This document shows positions 26,600 to 36,848 of a stretch of 64,000 bases of DNA, piece by piece (positions within the stretch are counted from its first letter, which is position 1; the number at the start of each line of letters is the position of its first letter). Below the pieces are notes generated by a model. It was not told where the DNA came from and made no database searches. It saw only the letters and a program-made list of their open reading frames with translations. Made by a program: the position numbers and the translations under genes. Source of the stretch: Massilia sp. PDC64 (lineage in GTDB: Bacteria; Pseudomonadota; Gammaproteobacteria; Burkholderiales; Burkholderiaceae_D); NCBI RefSeq assembly GCF_900101265.1, contig NZ_FMZS01000007.1:1-64000 (forward strand). The letters run 5' to 3'.

Positions 26600-27706
26600 A
26601 TGCAACTGGTCAAATCCACCCGAGACACGCTTCTCCGGCCACTGCAGATCGTGAGTGGTATTGTCGAGCGTCGGCACACCATGCCGATTCTGGCCAATAT
26701 CCTCATCCGCAAAAATGGCGAAAGCGTCTCGTTCCTGTCGACCGACACCGAGGTGCAGATCACGACCCTGGCCAACATCGGTTCGGGTCCTGAAGAGACG
26801 GGCACGACCGTCGCGGCACGCAAGCTGCTCGACATCCTGCGCGCCCTGCCGGAATCGGGCGACGTCACGATGACCCTGCTGAACAAGCGCCTGACCGTCC
26901 AGAGCGGCAAGTCGCGCTTCGCGCTGCAGACCCTGGCGGCCGAGGAATTCCCGACCGTGTCCGTGGCCGACAGCTACAACGCGACCGTCACGCTGCCGCA
27001 GAAAACGCTGAAGCACCTGTTCAACATGGTGCACTTCGCGATGGCCCAGCAAGACATCCGCTACTACCTGAACGGCCTGCTGTTGGTGCTGGACGGTAAC
27101 AACGTCATCGCCGTCGCCACCGACGGCCACCGCCTCGCGTTCGCGCAAGTGACGGCCGAGCAGACGTTCGAGCGCCAGGAAGTGATCATCCCGCGCAAGA
27201 CCATCCTGGAACTGCAGCGCCTGCTGGAAGAAAGCGACGACGAAGTCCGCCTGGACATCGCCGCCTCGCAGGTCAAGCTGACGTTCGCCGACATCGAGCT
27301 CGTCTCGAAACTGGTCGAAGGCAAGTTCCCGGATTACACCCGCGTGATCCCGAAGGGTTACAAGAACGACTTCACGATCAGCCGCGAAGAACTGCTGCGC
27401 TCGCTGCAGCGCGCCGCGATCATGACGAGCGACAAGTTCAAGGGCGTGCGCTGCATGATCGCCCCGGGTTCGATGAAGATCAGCTCGACCAACGCCGACC
27501 AGGAAGAGGCGGTGGAAGAACTGGAAATCGACTACGGCGGCGACACGATCGACATCGGCTTCAACGTCACTTACCTGCTGGACGTGCTGAACAACCTGAA
27601 GTGCGACCAGGTCAACATCTCGCTGGGCGATTCGAATTCGTCGGCGCTGATTTCGATTCCGGAAAATGGCGACTTCAAGTATGTCGTCATGCCGATGCGT
27701 ATTTAA
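26600..27706 (+). CDS. dnaN: DNA polymerase III sliding clamp (beta subunit)
   Basis: A 368-residue protein with three tandem clamp domains; MQLVKSTRDTLLRPLQIVSG opens the first and the C-terminal MPMRI carries the partner-binding edge. It dimerises into a ring on DNA and tethers polymerases. It lies 90 bases downstream of dnaA. A short GGGCG/CGCCC hairpin directly follows the stop. Confidence 0.98.
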   Translation: MQLVKSTRDTLLRPLQIVSGIVERRHTMPILANILIRKNGESVSFLSTDTEVQITTLANIGSGPEETGTTVAARKLLDILRALPESGDVTMTLLNKRLTVQSGKSRFALQTLAAEEFPTVSVADSYNATVTLPQKTLKHLFNMVHFAMAQQDIRYYLNGLLLVLDGNNVIAVATDGHRLAFAQVTAEQTFERQEVIIPRKTILELQRLLEESDDEVRLDIAASQVKLTFADIELVSKLVEGKFPDYTRVIPKGYKNDFTISREELLRSLQRAAIMTSDKFKGVRCMIAPGSMKISSTNADQEEAVEELEIDYGGDTIDIGFNVTYLLDVLNNLKCDQVNISLGDSNSSALISIPENGDFKYVVMPMRI

Positions 27707-27759
27707 TTAGGGCGAAACGCCCATATATTCGTCCTGTCTGCGGGGATTCAAGTGGTGAT

Positions 27760-27838
27760 TGGGTCCCTGCCTGCGCAGGGACGACGGTTTTGAGGCCGCG
27801 TACCTCTGCCCCGTCGTTCCCGCGCAGGCGGGAACCCA
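27760..27838. repeat. REPIN-like pair of inverted REP sequences
   Basis: Two 28-bp palindromic units lie in opposite orientation at 27760-27787 and 27811-27838, separated by 23 bases. Each can form a hairpin centred on CCTGCGC, and the two differ at about four positions that keep base pairing. This is the architecture of REPINs/BIMEs, mobilised by RAYT transposases; none is present here. It sits in the dnaN-gyrB gap (27707-27935). Confidence 0.65.
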
Positions 27839-27881
27839 AGTTTCGTAACCGAAGCCACTCCCGCATTTTTTGACGATCTAG

Positions 27882-30440
<2,559 letters not shown>

Positions 30441-30460
30441 CGTAAGGGGATCCCAAACCG

Positions 30461-30498
30461 AAACGGCCAACCAAAAACGGTTGGCCGTTTTTTATTTT
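30461..30498 (+). terminator. gyrB terminator
   Basis: A 12-bp perfect stem AAACGGCCAACC/GGTTGGCCGTTT with a 6-base loop ends in TTTTTTATTTT, 20 bases beyond the gyrB stop. Reading the other way it can also end the convergent gene at 30492. Confidence 0.88.
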
Positions 30499-30842
30499 CG
30501 GTACTCGCCGATGACCTCGATCTCCCCGACGATGTTGTCGTTGAGTTCCTCGAGGTCTTCCGCGGGAATCCACCACTCCGTGTGGCTTTCGCCCCCGACT
30601 TTCTGGATCGCGTAGCGTTCCATGAACGCCTTGCGCACCGCGAAGCGCGTGACGTAGCCGACGCCGCTGTCCTTTACGTTCCACTCGACGGCAATCTGTT
30701 TCGCGTACGCCTCGTTCGTCACCGGGTAGAAAATGGGTTGTTCAGGCAAGCGGGGCGGCCAGCGTTTGAAGCCGCTCTGTTTTACCAGGTCGAGTTCCTG
30801 AGGGCCGGTCGGCCGGTACAGGGTGACGGTGTCGTTTTGCAT
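30492..30842 (-). CDS. Conserved hypothetical protein, sometimes labelled crystallin J1-related
   Basis: 116 residues. The core LYRPTGPQELDLVKQSGFKR, then PPRLPEQPIFYPVTNEAYA, recurs in proteobacterial proteins that databases name ADP-ribosylation/crystallin J1; that name is poorly founded and I do not claim the activity. It is small, soluble and acidic. ATG 30842 has AAGGA at good spacing; the longer start at 30863 does not. It is convergent with gyrB and follows the rtcB operon in the same direction. Confidence 0.7.
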   Translation of the reverse strand: MQNDTVTLYRPTGPQELDLVKQSGFKRWPPRLPEQPIFYPVTNEAYAKQIAVEWNVKDSGVGYVTRFAVRKAFMERYAIQKVGGESHTEWWIPAEDLEELNDNIVGEIEVIGEYRK

Positions 30843-30877
30843 CGTAAATCCTTGGTTGGTCAATTTATTGAATTGAA

Positions 30878-31618
30878 TTACACGGCCAGCCCGTATTTCT
30901 TCAAAGCCTGTGCGCCGAGCTGCCGCTTCGATATGGCGTATGTGTCAGCATCGCCGTGCTGGCGCGATACCCACTCCCTACGCACGGCATCCCAGCAGGC
31001 GTCGTAGACGATGTCATTCGCCAGCACACGAGGCATCGGCAGCTGGCTGAGCGTCACCTCGTACCAGATGCCGTCGATGCGCCGAAGCTGGCGGTTCTCG
31101 TCGATGTCCCGGCGGTCGAGATATTCCTGCGCCTGCGCCTGCTCGCGCATGTGCCGCTTGCGCCGATCCCACGAAACGAAATGGCGGTTGCGCAGCAGGA
31201 TGCCGGTCCGCGGATGGACGAACAGCCCGACGTCCGCCTCCTCGAGCGCGACCTCCTTGCTCTGCCACCAGGTCCGGTTGCGGATGACGACTTTGCCCTC
31301 CACCCAGTGCGTATCGATCGCAACGAAGTCGCGGATATGCTGGAGGATGTGCTGCTTCACCGTGCTGCGCGCATCGATCGTCGCGCGGATATCGCTGTAG
31401 ACCCTGTCCCACGGACGGTCCACCTGCTGCTCCAGATAGCGCTTCAATGGCGCGAGGTTTTCGTTCAGCCCCTTCGGCCACTGGACATAGCCACGCTTCA
31501 TGCCGAGGCGGCCCGGCGCATTCTCGTCGTTGCGGAACTTGCGGCCATCGCGGCTGTAGCCATCGCTGTTGACGAGCCGCGGCCGTTCCACGATCACCTT
31601 GAACATATCTTCACGCAT
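30878..31618 (-). CDS. Hypothetical protein encoded with RtcB
   Basis: 246 residues. No domain recognised with certainty. The sequence is Arg-rich, with VQWPKGLNENLAPLKRYLEQ and WDRVYSDIRATIDARSTVKQ near the N-terminus and RNRHFVSWDRRKRHMREQAQ in the middle. The basic character and linkage suggest an RNA-related role (inference). The ATG follows GGAGG about 10 bases away and overlaps the preceding small gene by 8 bases, so it is probably translationally coupled. It is the third gene of the rtcB operon. Confidence 0.78.
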   Translation of the reverse strand: MREDMFKVIVERPRLVNSDGYSRDGRKFRNDENAPGRLGMKRGYVQWPKGLNENLAPLKRYLEQQVDRPWDRVYSDIRATIDARSTVKQHILQHIRDFVAIDTHWVEGKVVIRNRTWWQSKEVALEEADVGLFVHPRTGILLRNRHFVSWDRRKRHMREQAQAQEYLDRRDIDENRQLRRIDGIWYEVTLSQLPMPRVLANDIVYDACWDAVRREWVSRQHGDADTYAISKRQLGAQALKKYGLAV

Positions 31619-31781
31619 GATCTTTTTCCTCCCTGTCCTGTCCGATAACCAGTGAGCGCAACGTCTGCTTCTCGACGCGACGTTGCTTGCGCCCGGCCCG
31701 GTACGCCCCATGCGCACCCGCATTGCGCTGTCTGGCAGCTACCGCATGCGGATTGCGCGGTTTCATTGGCTTGATATTCAT
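31611..31781 (-). CDS. Small basic protein between rtcB and its downstream partner
   Basis: A 56-residue, strongly basic protein, beginning MNIKPMKPRNPHAVAARQRN and continuing with an Arg/Lys stretch (RAGRKQRRVEKQTLRSL). Its AAGGGG ribosome site lies in the last rtcB codons, and its start is 3 bases after the rtcB stop. Its 3' end overlaps the next gene by 8 bases. The packing between two genes of one operon argues for a real gene that automatic calls may miss. An RNA-binding role is a guess from charge. Confidence 0.68.
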   Translation of the reverse strand: MNIKPMKPRNPHAVAARQRNAGAHGAYRAGRKQRRVEKQTLRSLVIGQDREEKDHA

Positions 31782-31784
31782 GTC

Positions 31785-32993
31785 TTACCCCTTGATGCAA
31801 ACGACCTGGCGCAGCGTGTGCACTACCTCGACGAGATCCGTCTGATGCGCCATGACCTCGTCGATGTCCTTGTACGCCGCCGGAATCTCGTCGACGACGC
31901 CACCGTCCTTGCGGCATTCGATGCCTTCCGTCTGCGCCGCCAGGTCGAAGCGATCAAACTTGCGCTTGGCCTCGCTGCGGCTCATATGACGTCCCGCGCC
32001 GTGCGAGCATGAGCAGAAGGAATCCGGATTGCCCTTGCCGCGCACGATGTAACTCTTCGCGCCCATGCTGCCCGGGATGATGCCGAGCTCGCCTTCGCGC
32101 GCCGAGATCGCCCCCTTGCGCGTGACGTATAAACGCTCGCCTCCATGCGATTCGCGCGCCACATAGTTGTGGTGGCAATTGATCGCTTCACCATCGAGCT
32201 TGAACGGCGGCGTGTGCTGGGCCAGCACATCGACGACGCGGCGCATCATCTCGCGGCGGTTGATGAGCGCGTAGTCCTGCGCCCACTCCACCGCTTCGAT
32301 GTAGTCGTCGAACAGCGTCGATCCCTCGCTGAAATAGGACAGGTCCTTGTCCGGCAGGTGGATCTGGTGGCGTTGCATGTCCTTGCGCGCCGCCGCGATG
32401 AAATAGCGGCCGATGACGTTGCCGATGCCGCGCGAACCGGAGTGCAGCATGATCCAGACGCGTTGTTCCTCGTCGAGACAGATCTCGATGAAGTGGTTGC
32501 CGCCGCCGAGCGTGCCCAGCTGGCAGATCCACGTCTGCGCGAACTTCGTCTGCATTTTCATGATGCCGCCGTGCTTGCCCACGATGACATCCAGCCGGTC
32601 GTTGAGCGGCCGCCCGACGCGGGCATGGGCCGAACCGCGCACCTTGTCCCAGGCGTGCTGCTCGAAGCCGACTGGTACGGTCGCCTCGATCGCGCTGCGC
32701 AGGCGTGCCAGGCTGTCCGGCAACTGGCTCGCGGTCAGGGTCGTGCGCACGGCGTTCATGCCGCAGCCGATGTCGACACCGACGGCGGCCGGAATGATCG
32801 CGGATTGCGTCGGGATCACGCTGCCGACGGTGGCGCCGATACCGGCGTGCACGTCGGGCATGGCCGCGACGTGCGGGTGGACGATCGGCAGGTTGGCGAT
32901 GTTCAGCAGTTGCTGCAGCGCCGCGTGGTCGATGTCGTCCGTGTAGATGTGCACCGGGACTCGTCCCTTGTGCAGTGTTTGTACGATGGGCAT
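31785..32993 (-). CDS. rtcB: RtcB-family RNA ligase
   Basis: A 402-residue GTP- and manganese-dependent RNA ligase. The active-site signature includes MPDVHAG (Asp47, His49) and GVDIGCGMN with Cys77; CSHGAGRHMSRSEAKRKF carries the histidine that is guanylylated. It joins 2',3'-cyclic phosphate or 3'-phosphate RNA ends to 5'-hydroxyl ends and repairs damaged tRNA or rRNA. The start ATG 32993 begins the family-typical MPIVQTL. It is the first gene of a three-gene operon with a structured leader; no archease or RtcA is visible here. Confidence 0.93.
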   Translation of the reverse strand: MPIVQTLHKGRVPVHIYTDDIDHAALQQLLNIANLPIVHPHVAAMPDVHAGIGATVGSVIPTQSAIIPAAVGVDIGCGMNAVRTTLTASQLPDSLARLRSAIEATVPVGFEQHAWDKVRGSAHARVGRPLNDRLDVIVGKHGGIMKMQTKFAQTWICQLGTLGGGNHFIEICLDEEQRVWIMLHSGSRGIGNVIGRYFIAAARKDMQRHQIHLPDKDLSYFSEGSTLFDDYIEAVEWAQDYALINRREMMRRVVDVLAQHTPPFKLDGEAINCHHNYVARESHGGERLYVTRKGAISAREGELGIIPGSMGAKSYIVRGKGNPDSFCSCSHGAGRHMSRSEAKRKFDRFDLAAQTEGIECRKDGGVVDEIPAAYKDIDEVMAHQTDLVEVVHTLRQVVCIKG

Positions 32994-33044
32994 AACTTGT
33001 CTTTCAAAATCGTTATGCCGGCGTTCTTGTCTTCTAAAAAGCAA

Positions 33045-33076
33045 AAGCCCCGGCGAGTTTCCTCGCCGGGGCTTTG
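33045..33076 (-). terminator. Attenuator-like terminator in the rtcB leader
   Basis: A 14-bp perfect stem AAAGCCCCGGCGAG/CTCGCCGGGGCTTT with a GAAA tetraloop on the minus strand, followed by TTTTGCTTTTT. It lies 51 bases before the rtcB ATG, so it must be bypassed for rtcB expression from the promoter at 33220-33249. Confidence 0.85.
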
Positions 33077-33134
33077 AAAGAACGGCCGGCTCGAGGAGGC
33101 ATATGTGCCTGGCCCCGAGCGCGGTGATCGGGGC

Positions 33135-33173
33135 TATCTGTCTTGCGTGTTGTCGATAGCCGTACGTGGCATG
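33135..33173 (-). CDS. Leader peptide upstream of rtcB (candidate)
   Basis: A 12-residue open frame (MPRTAIDNTQDR) with a strong GAAAGGAA ribosome site, 40 bases downstream of the predicted transcription start. Its stop codon falls in the 3' arm of the hairpin formed by GGCTATC and GATAGCC, and the second hairpin (33113-33135) overlaps the first by three bases. Placement before a terminator resembles translation-dependent attenuators, but the codons do not show a run of one amino acid. Confidence 0.5.
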
Positions 33174-33219
33174 GCCGTTCCTTTCTTGAAAATGGGTTGA
33201 TCGAAGCGATGAGGTGCGA

Positions 33220-33249
33220 TTCTGCGCGAGCTTGATCTTGCCTGTCAAA
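33220..33249 (-). promoter_or_regulatory. Sigma-70 promoter of the rtcB transcript
   Basis: Minus strand: a perfect -35 TTGACA (33244-33249), an 18-base spacer and -10 CAGAAT (33220-33225). Transcription would start near 33213, giving a leader of about 220 nt with the 12-codon frame and the terminator. No sigma-54 (GG-GC) motif was seen, unlike the E. coli rtcBA promoter. Confidence 0.65.
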
Positions 33250-33301
33250 CAATCAATACATGACTGTTGTGTTTTTTGCACACTCAATCCTGGCCGATCT
33301 A

Positions 33302-33405
33302 GGTCTGCTGGAAGGCCGGCGGCGCGATTTTCCCGGCATCGAAGTCGTCGACGATGCGCTGTACGTCGACGCCGGCGCCTTCGTCACCTCGGCCGGGTCG
33401 GCGGC
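33302..33405 (+). pseudogene. Fragment of a GlxA/FtrA-type AraC regulator gene
   Basis: In one frame this stretch reads FPGIEVVDDALYVDAG then FVTSAGSAAQ, the conserved segment just before the helix of DJ-1/GATase1-type AraC-family regulators. It has no start, no helix-turn-helix and stops being recognisable where the convergent cupin stop codon begins. It is a remnant of about 35 codons, cut at both ends. Identification is by recalled family pattern, not by search. Confidence 0.55.
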
Positions 33406-33819
33406 TCAGTCGAATGGGGTCGTCAGTTCCTTCTCATTCGTGTCCACCACGAACACTGCGAGGAGCTTGGCCGGCTCTGTTTTGCTGGCGTTGGCGCTGA
33501 CGCGGTGACGGTCTCCGGGCAGTTCGGTAAAGTTCTGTCCGGCCTTGTACGTGGTCACTGGTCCGTCGTTGACCTGACTGAGGATCGCCCCTTCCAGCAC
33601 GGTCGCGTAGATGACGGCGGACTTGGCATGCATGTGGCCAGGCGAGTAGCCGCCCGGGCCATATTCGACGAGTACGCCCTTCATGCTCTTGCCGGGAACG
33701 TTCGGCAGCTCGTGCTGGTAGACGACGGTCACCTTGGCGTTCTTCGCCTTCGGCGCTTCCGCGAGGGCGCTGCCGATCGGCAGAACGGCGATCAGCAGCG
33801 AACAAAGAATGTGTTTCAT
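33406..33819 (-). CDS. Secreted cupin-domain protein
   Basis: A 137-residue protein: signal peptide ending ALA near residue 20, then a single cupin barrel with the metal-binding motif GHMHAKSAVIYATVLEG and the second motif GDRHRVSANASK. Such cupins bind a metal or small molecule in the periplasm. Its stop directly abuts the AraC-type remnant, and a defective NAD(P)-binding gene follows upstream, so the neighbourhood looks like a degraded accessory cassette. Confidence 0.82.
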   Translation of the reverse strand: MKHILCSLLIAVLPIGSALAEAPKAKNAKVTVVYQHELPNVPGKSMKGVLVEYGPGGYSPGHMHAKSAVIYATVLEGAILSQVNDGPVTTYKAGQNFTELPGDRHRVSANASKTEPAKLLAVFVVDTNEKELTTPFD

Positions 33820-33849
33820 GAAAATCTCCTTCGGTGGACGGATGCGGGA

Positions 33850-34604
33850 TCAGGTTTCTGCCTTCGAGCGGCGGAGCCATTCGTCGAGACCGATGCGGCC
33901 CAGGCGCGCCTCGCCCAACGGCACGAGCGAATGTTCGTCGACGCGGCCGCCGAAGTAGCGGGCCTCGGGGTCGCTCACCACCTCATGCGGGTCGCCGATC
34001 GCCTTCAGGTAGCGGGCGACAAATTCGTTGAACGGCGCTCGTTCCGGGCCGGCGATCTCGACAATGCCGTTGCGCGGCGCCGCGAGCGCCACATCGGCAA
34101 CGATGGCGGCAACGTCGTCCGACGCGATAGGCTGGAACAGGCCGGGCGACAACCTGACGATGTTCCCATCCGTACTTGAATTGGCGATACCGCCGAGGAA
34201 TTCCATGAACTGCGTCGAGCGGATGATGGTGTAAGGGACACCGAGGCTTCGATCAGTTTCTCTTGCGCGACCTTGGCACGGAAATAGCCATTGTCGGGCA
34301 TCCGGTCGGTGCCAACGATGGATAACGCGACATGGTGCCGAACGCCGGTCGCGGCTTCTGCCGCAAGAATGTTGTGGCTGGACGTTTGAAAAAATTCCAG
34401 CACCGCCTGGTCTTCCCATGAGGGCGCATTGGCAAGGTCAATCACGACTTGCGCGCCGGCCATGGCCTCCTTGAGCCCCTCGCCGGTAATGCTGTTGATA
34501 CCATTTTTGGGCGATCCTGCGATGACCTCGTGGCCGCCCTGCTGCAGAATGGCGGCGGTCTTCGAGCCGATCAGCCCGGTGCCGCCGATGACGACGATCT
34601 TCAT
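33850..34604 (-). pseudogene. Frameshifted NAD(P)-binding (NmrA/SDR-type) oxidoreductase
   Basis: The N-terminal part from ATG 34604 has MKIVVIGGTGLIGSKTAAIL, a typical nucleotide-binding fold, and runs to AKVAQEKLIEAS. The rest, in another frame, begins GVPYTIIRSTQFMEFLGG and ends FGGRVDEHSLVPLGEARLGR. The two halves join if one G is added near 34240. The shift looks like a one-base deletion, or a sequencing error. If repaired, the protein has about 251 residues. The intact half alone would lack the substrate domain. Confidence 0.8.
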
Positions 34605-34718
34605 GATTTGCCTTTCGCTCAGATAAGGAACAGACTCCAAAGGTCTGCCCCTGACTGTTAGACGGCATGCGAAGGCAATTTGTGACAGGCGCTCGTTGTT
34701 TTGAGAAATCGATGGCCG

Positions 34719-35288
34719 TCAATTCAACAACCGGCTGTGCTTGGGCAGCTGCGCCGCCAGATACTCATGCTGATCGGCGAGAATATTCCGGCCGCTCAGC
34801 AGATAATGCTCCGCGCGGCACGGCACATACGGCACATAGATCAGCGGCCGGAATTGCTCCACCAGCAGATTCCCCTTCTCCTGGTTGCAGCGCTTGCAGG
34901 CGGTCACGCAATTCATCCACGTGTCCTTGCCGCCGCGCGACCTTGGCAAAATATGATCGCGCGACAATTCCTTGTGCGTGAAGCGATTGCCGCAATAAGC
35001 GCAGGTATAGCGGTCGCGCTTGAAGAGCAGGTCGTTCTGGTTGGTGAGCGGCAGTCCCGTCCGGAACATGCGCGTCATGATTTCGCTGCCGGCGATGGCA
35101 ATGATCGGCTTGACCGCGATTTTGGACTGCACGCCCGATTTGGAATAGCCGCCGCGGAAAACGAATTCGCGGCCGCCCAGTTCCCAGGCCACTTTGCCGA
35201 GTGCGTAGTACAGGATGGCGTCCTCTGGCGCGATCCAGTCGAACGGGTTGCCTGCGATATCGAGTGCCAGGATTTGCGTGTTCATCAT
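34719..35288 (-). CDS. HNH endonuclease
   Basis: A 189-residue protein with a C-terminal HNH domain: CAYCGNRFTH, then LSRDHILPRSRGGKDTWMN, and CKRCNQEKGN, with two zinc CxxC pairs around the catalytic His. The N-terminal half (MMNTQILALDIAGNPFDWI) is typical of the short HNH family found singly in beta- and gammaproteobacteria. No methyltransferase is adjacent. Function in repair, defence or recombination is unknown. Two adjacent ATGs (35288, 35285) are possible starts. Confidence 0.88.
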   Translation of the reverse strand: MMNTQILALDIAGNPFDWIAPEDAILYYALGKVAWELGGREFVFRGGYSKSGVQSKIAVKPIIAIAGSEIMTRMFRTGLPLTNQNDLLFKRDRYTCAYCGNRFTHKELSRDHILPRSRGGKDTWMNCVTACKRCNQEKGNLLVEQFRPLIYVPYVPCRAEHYLLSGRNILADQHEYLAAQLPKHSRLLN

Positions 35289-35361
35289 GTCACCTTCGTT
35301 TCGTAGTGACAGCGTAGCTTGAACACAAATAAAAGTCAGCAATCGTGCGCTGACTTCGACT

Positions 35362-36504
35362 TCAACCCCGCAATCTGACCGGCTTGGTGCCGAACGTCCG
35401 CACCGCCGGCTTCGCCAGCCCGGCCAGGAAGCGGCCCAGCGGCGCCTCCACCCAGTTGTGGAACACGGCCCCGGACGCCACGCTGGCTGCCCACGCCCAC
35501 ACGACGCCCGCGCCTTGCAGATAGGCATCATCTGGCACGAACCGCGTGAACGCCGCATTCACGACCAGGCAGACGGGGAAGTGCACGAGGAAAATCGAAT
35601 ACGAGATCTTGCCCAGGTAATTGATGAGCGCCCAGCCCGAGCTCGCATACGTGCTCAATCGCGCACGGCCATACAGCAACAGGAAGCACGCGACGACGGA
35701 CGCCACCGCGATGCGAATCCGGAAATCCAGCTCCAGCGCCAGCACGGTCGGCACCACCATCATCAGCAACAGGGAAAAGGTCGCGACGAACGGCCGGCGC
35801 GGGTCGCTCGCCCACCATGCGAGGATGCCCAGGCCGTAGCTGCCGAAAAAGTACGGCGCCCAGACGTCGAACTCCGCGTCGCGGTTGAAGTACAGCAGGG
35901 AGATGCTCACGCCCAGCGTCACCAGCAGGGGCATCAGCCAGGGCATCGGACGGTCGCCGGCGATGCGTCCACCCAGCCACAGCAGGCAGGTGATCAGCGC
36001 ATACAGCTGGAAATCGATGGCGACGTACCAGGCGCCGGCGGACAGCGATTCGTAGCCCAGCACGCTGTGCAGCAGCAGGACGTGCGCGGCCAGTTGGGAC
36101 ATGTTCGGCGGCGCCGAAATCGAGTCGTGGACCATCCACGTGCGGGCGAGGGCCGATGCGCCGATCGCCAGGAACATGGCCACGACGAACGGCGGCGCCA
36201 GCTTGATGTAGCGGCGCCAGATCGTGCCCACCGGGTTGCCGATGCCGGGCAGGCCGGCCGGCGACAGGGATTTCGCGGCGAGGAAGCCGCTGATGACGAG
36301 GAAGGCCTGGACGGCGATGCGGCCATACTGGTCGAGCCAGTCGATAATCGGCGGCATCAGCGGCCGCGCGGCGTCGGCCATCGGGCCGTAGAACGCCAGG
36401 TGGTGCAGGACGATCAGTTGCGCGGCACCGGCCTTCAAGAGGTTGATCAAACCAAACTGTTTTTGGACCGTCGCGTTCGGTCCGGATGCTCCCATATCTT
36501 TCAT
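35362..36504 (-). CDS. Acyltransferase 3 family membrane protein
   Basis: A 380-residue multi-pass protein of the OafA/YrhL/NolL family: LIVLHHLAFYGP carries the conserved histidine pair, followed by QAFLVISGFLAAKSL and about ten hydrophobic helices. These enzymes O-acylate cell-surface sugars. The start is uncertain: ATG 36504 and ATG 36495 are near the domain, and a longer frame to 36648 lacks support. The upstream region holds a 7-bp inverted repeat GCTTTAC/GTAAAGC at 36611-36629. Confidence 0.84.
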   Translation of the reverse strand: MKDMGASGPNATVQKQFGLINLLKAGAAQLIVLHHLAFYGPMADAARPLMPPIIDWLDQYGRIAVQAFLVISGFLAAKSLSPAGLPGIGNPVGTIWRRYIKLAPPFVVAMFLAIGASALARTWMVHDSISAPPNMSQLAAHVLLLHSVLGYESLSAGAWYVAIDFQLYALITCLLWLGGRIAGDRPMPWLMPLLVTLGVSISLLYFNRDAEFDVWAPYFFGSYGLGILAWWASDPRRPFVATFSLLLMMVVPTVLALELDFRIRIAVASVVACFLLLYGRARLSTYASSGWALINYLGKISYSIFLVHFPVCLVVNAAFTRFVPDDAYLQGAGVVWAWAASVASGAVFHNWVEAPLGRFLAGLAKPAVRTFGTKPVRLRG

Positions 36505-36848
36505 GTGCAAGCCCAGCCATTCAATGTTGCCCAGTGCCAATTGCGCAACAATGTTGCCTAAACAGCTGAGCGGGCCGCCATCATAGCCGAGCTGAAACGT
36601 GCGGGACCACGCTTTACACCTCGTAAAGCCTGTTACATAAAGATGCAAATCAATCGCGAAAATTTTGGCTTAAATCGCGTTTTACATGTGATTTCAGCCA
36701 TTTTGGGCAACTAAGATGTTACAAGGGCAACTGCCATACGCGAGATACACTGCCGATGTCTACCTCTCATCCGTATAAGCCGCCACCGTGTAATACCCGA
36801 GATACTGGTTCGAACCTCGGAAAAGTCTTATCTCGCACATTCTACTGA
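36505..36848. other. Gap with depolymerase-derived repeat
   Basis: Between the acyltransferase and the McrB-N/HNH gene. It holds a short inverted repeat at 36611-36629, possibly a leader hairpin or operator of the acyltransferase, and the 84-bp copy of the depolymerase 3' end at 36731-36814. No gene was found. Confidence 0.6.
36731..36814 (-). repeat. Decayed copy of the PHA depolymerase gene 3' end
   Basis: 84 bases align without gaps to 38088-38171, the 3' end of the depolymerase gene, with about 12 mismatches. The matching frame reads NQYLGYYTVAAYTDER, then a stop, then TSAVYLAYGS, against NQYLGYYMVTAYTDVRQTSA in the intact gene. The copy therefore is a non-coding remnant. It lies downstream of the McrB-N/HNH gene in the same orientation as the intact copy. 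Confidence 0.85.

Noticed and set aside
24938..27148. A 736-codon minus-strand frame across dnaA and dnaN
   Set aside because: It runs antisense to two certain housekeeping genes and has a shadow-like Arg/Val/Asp/His composition.
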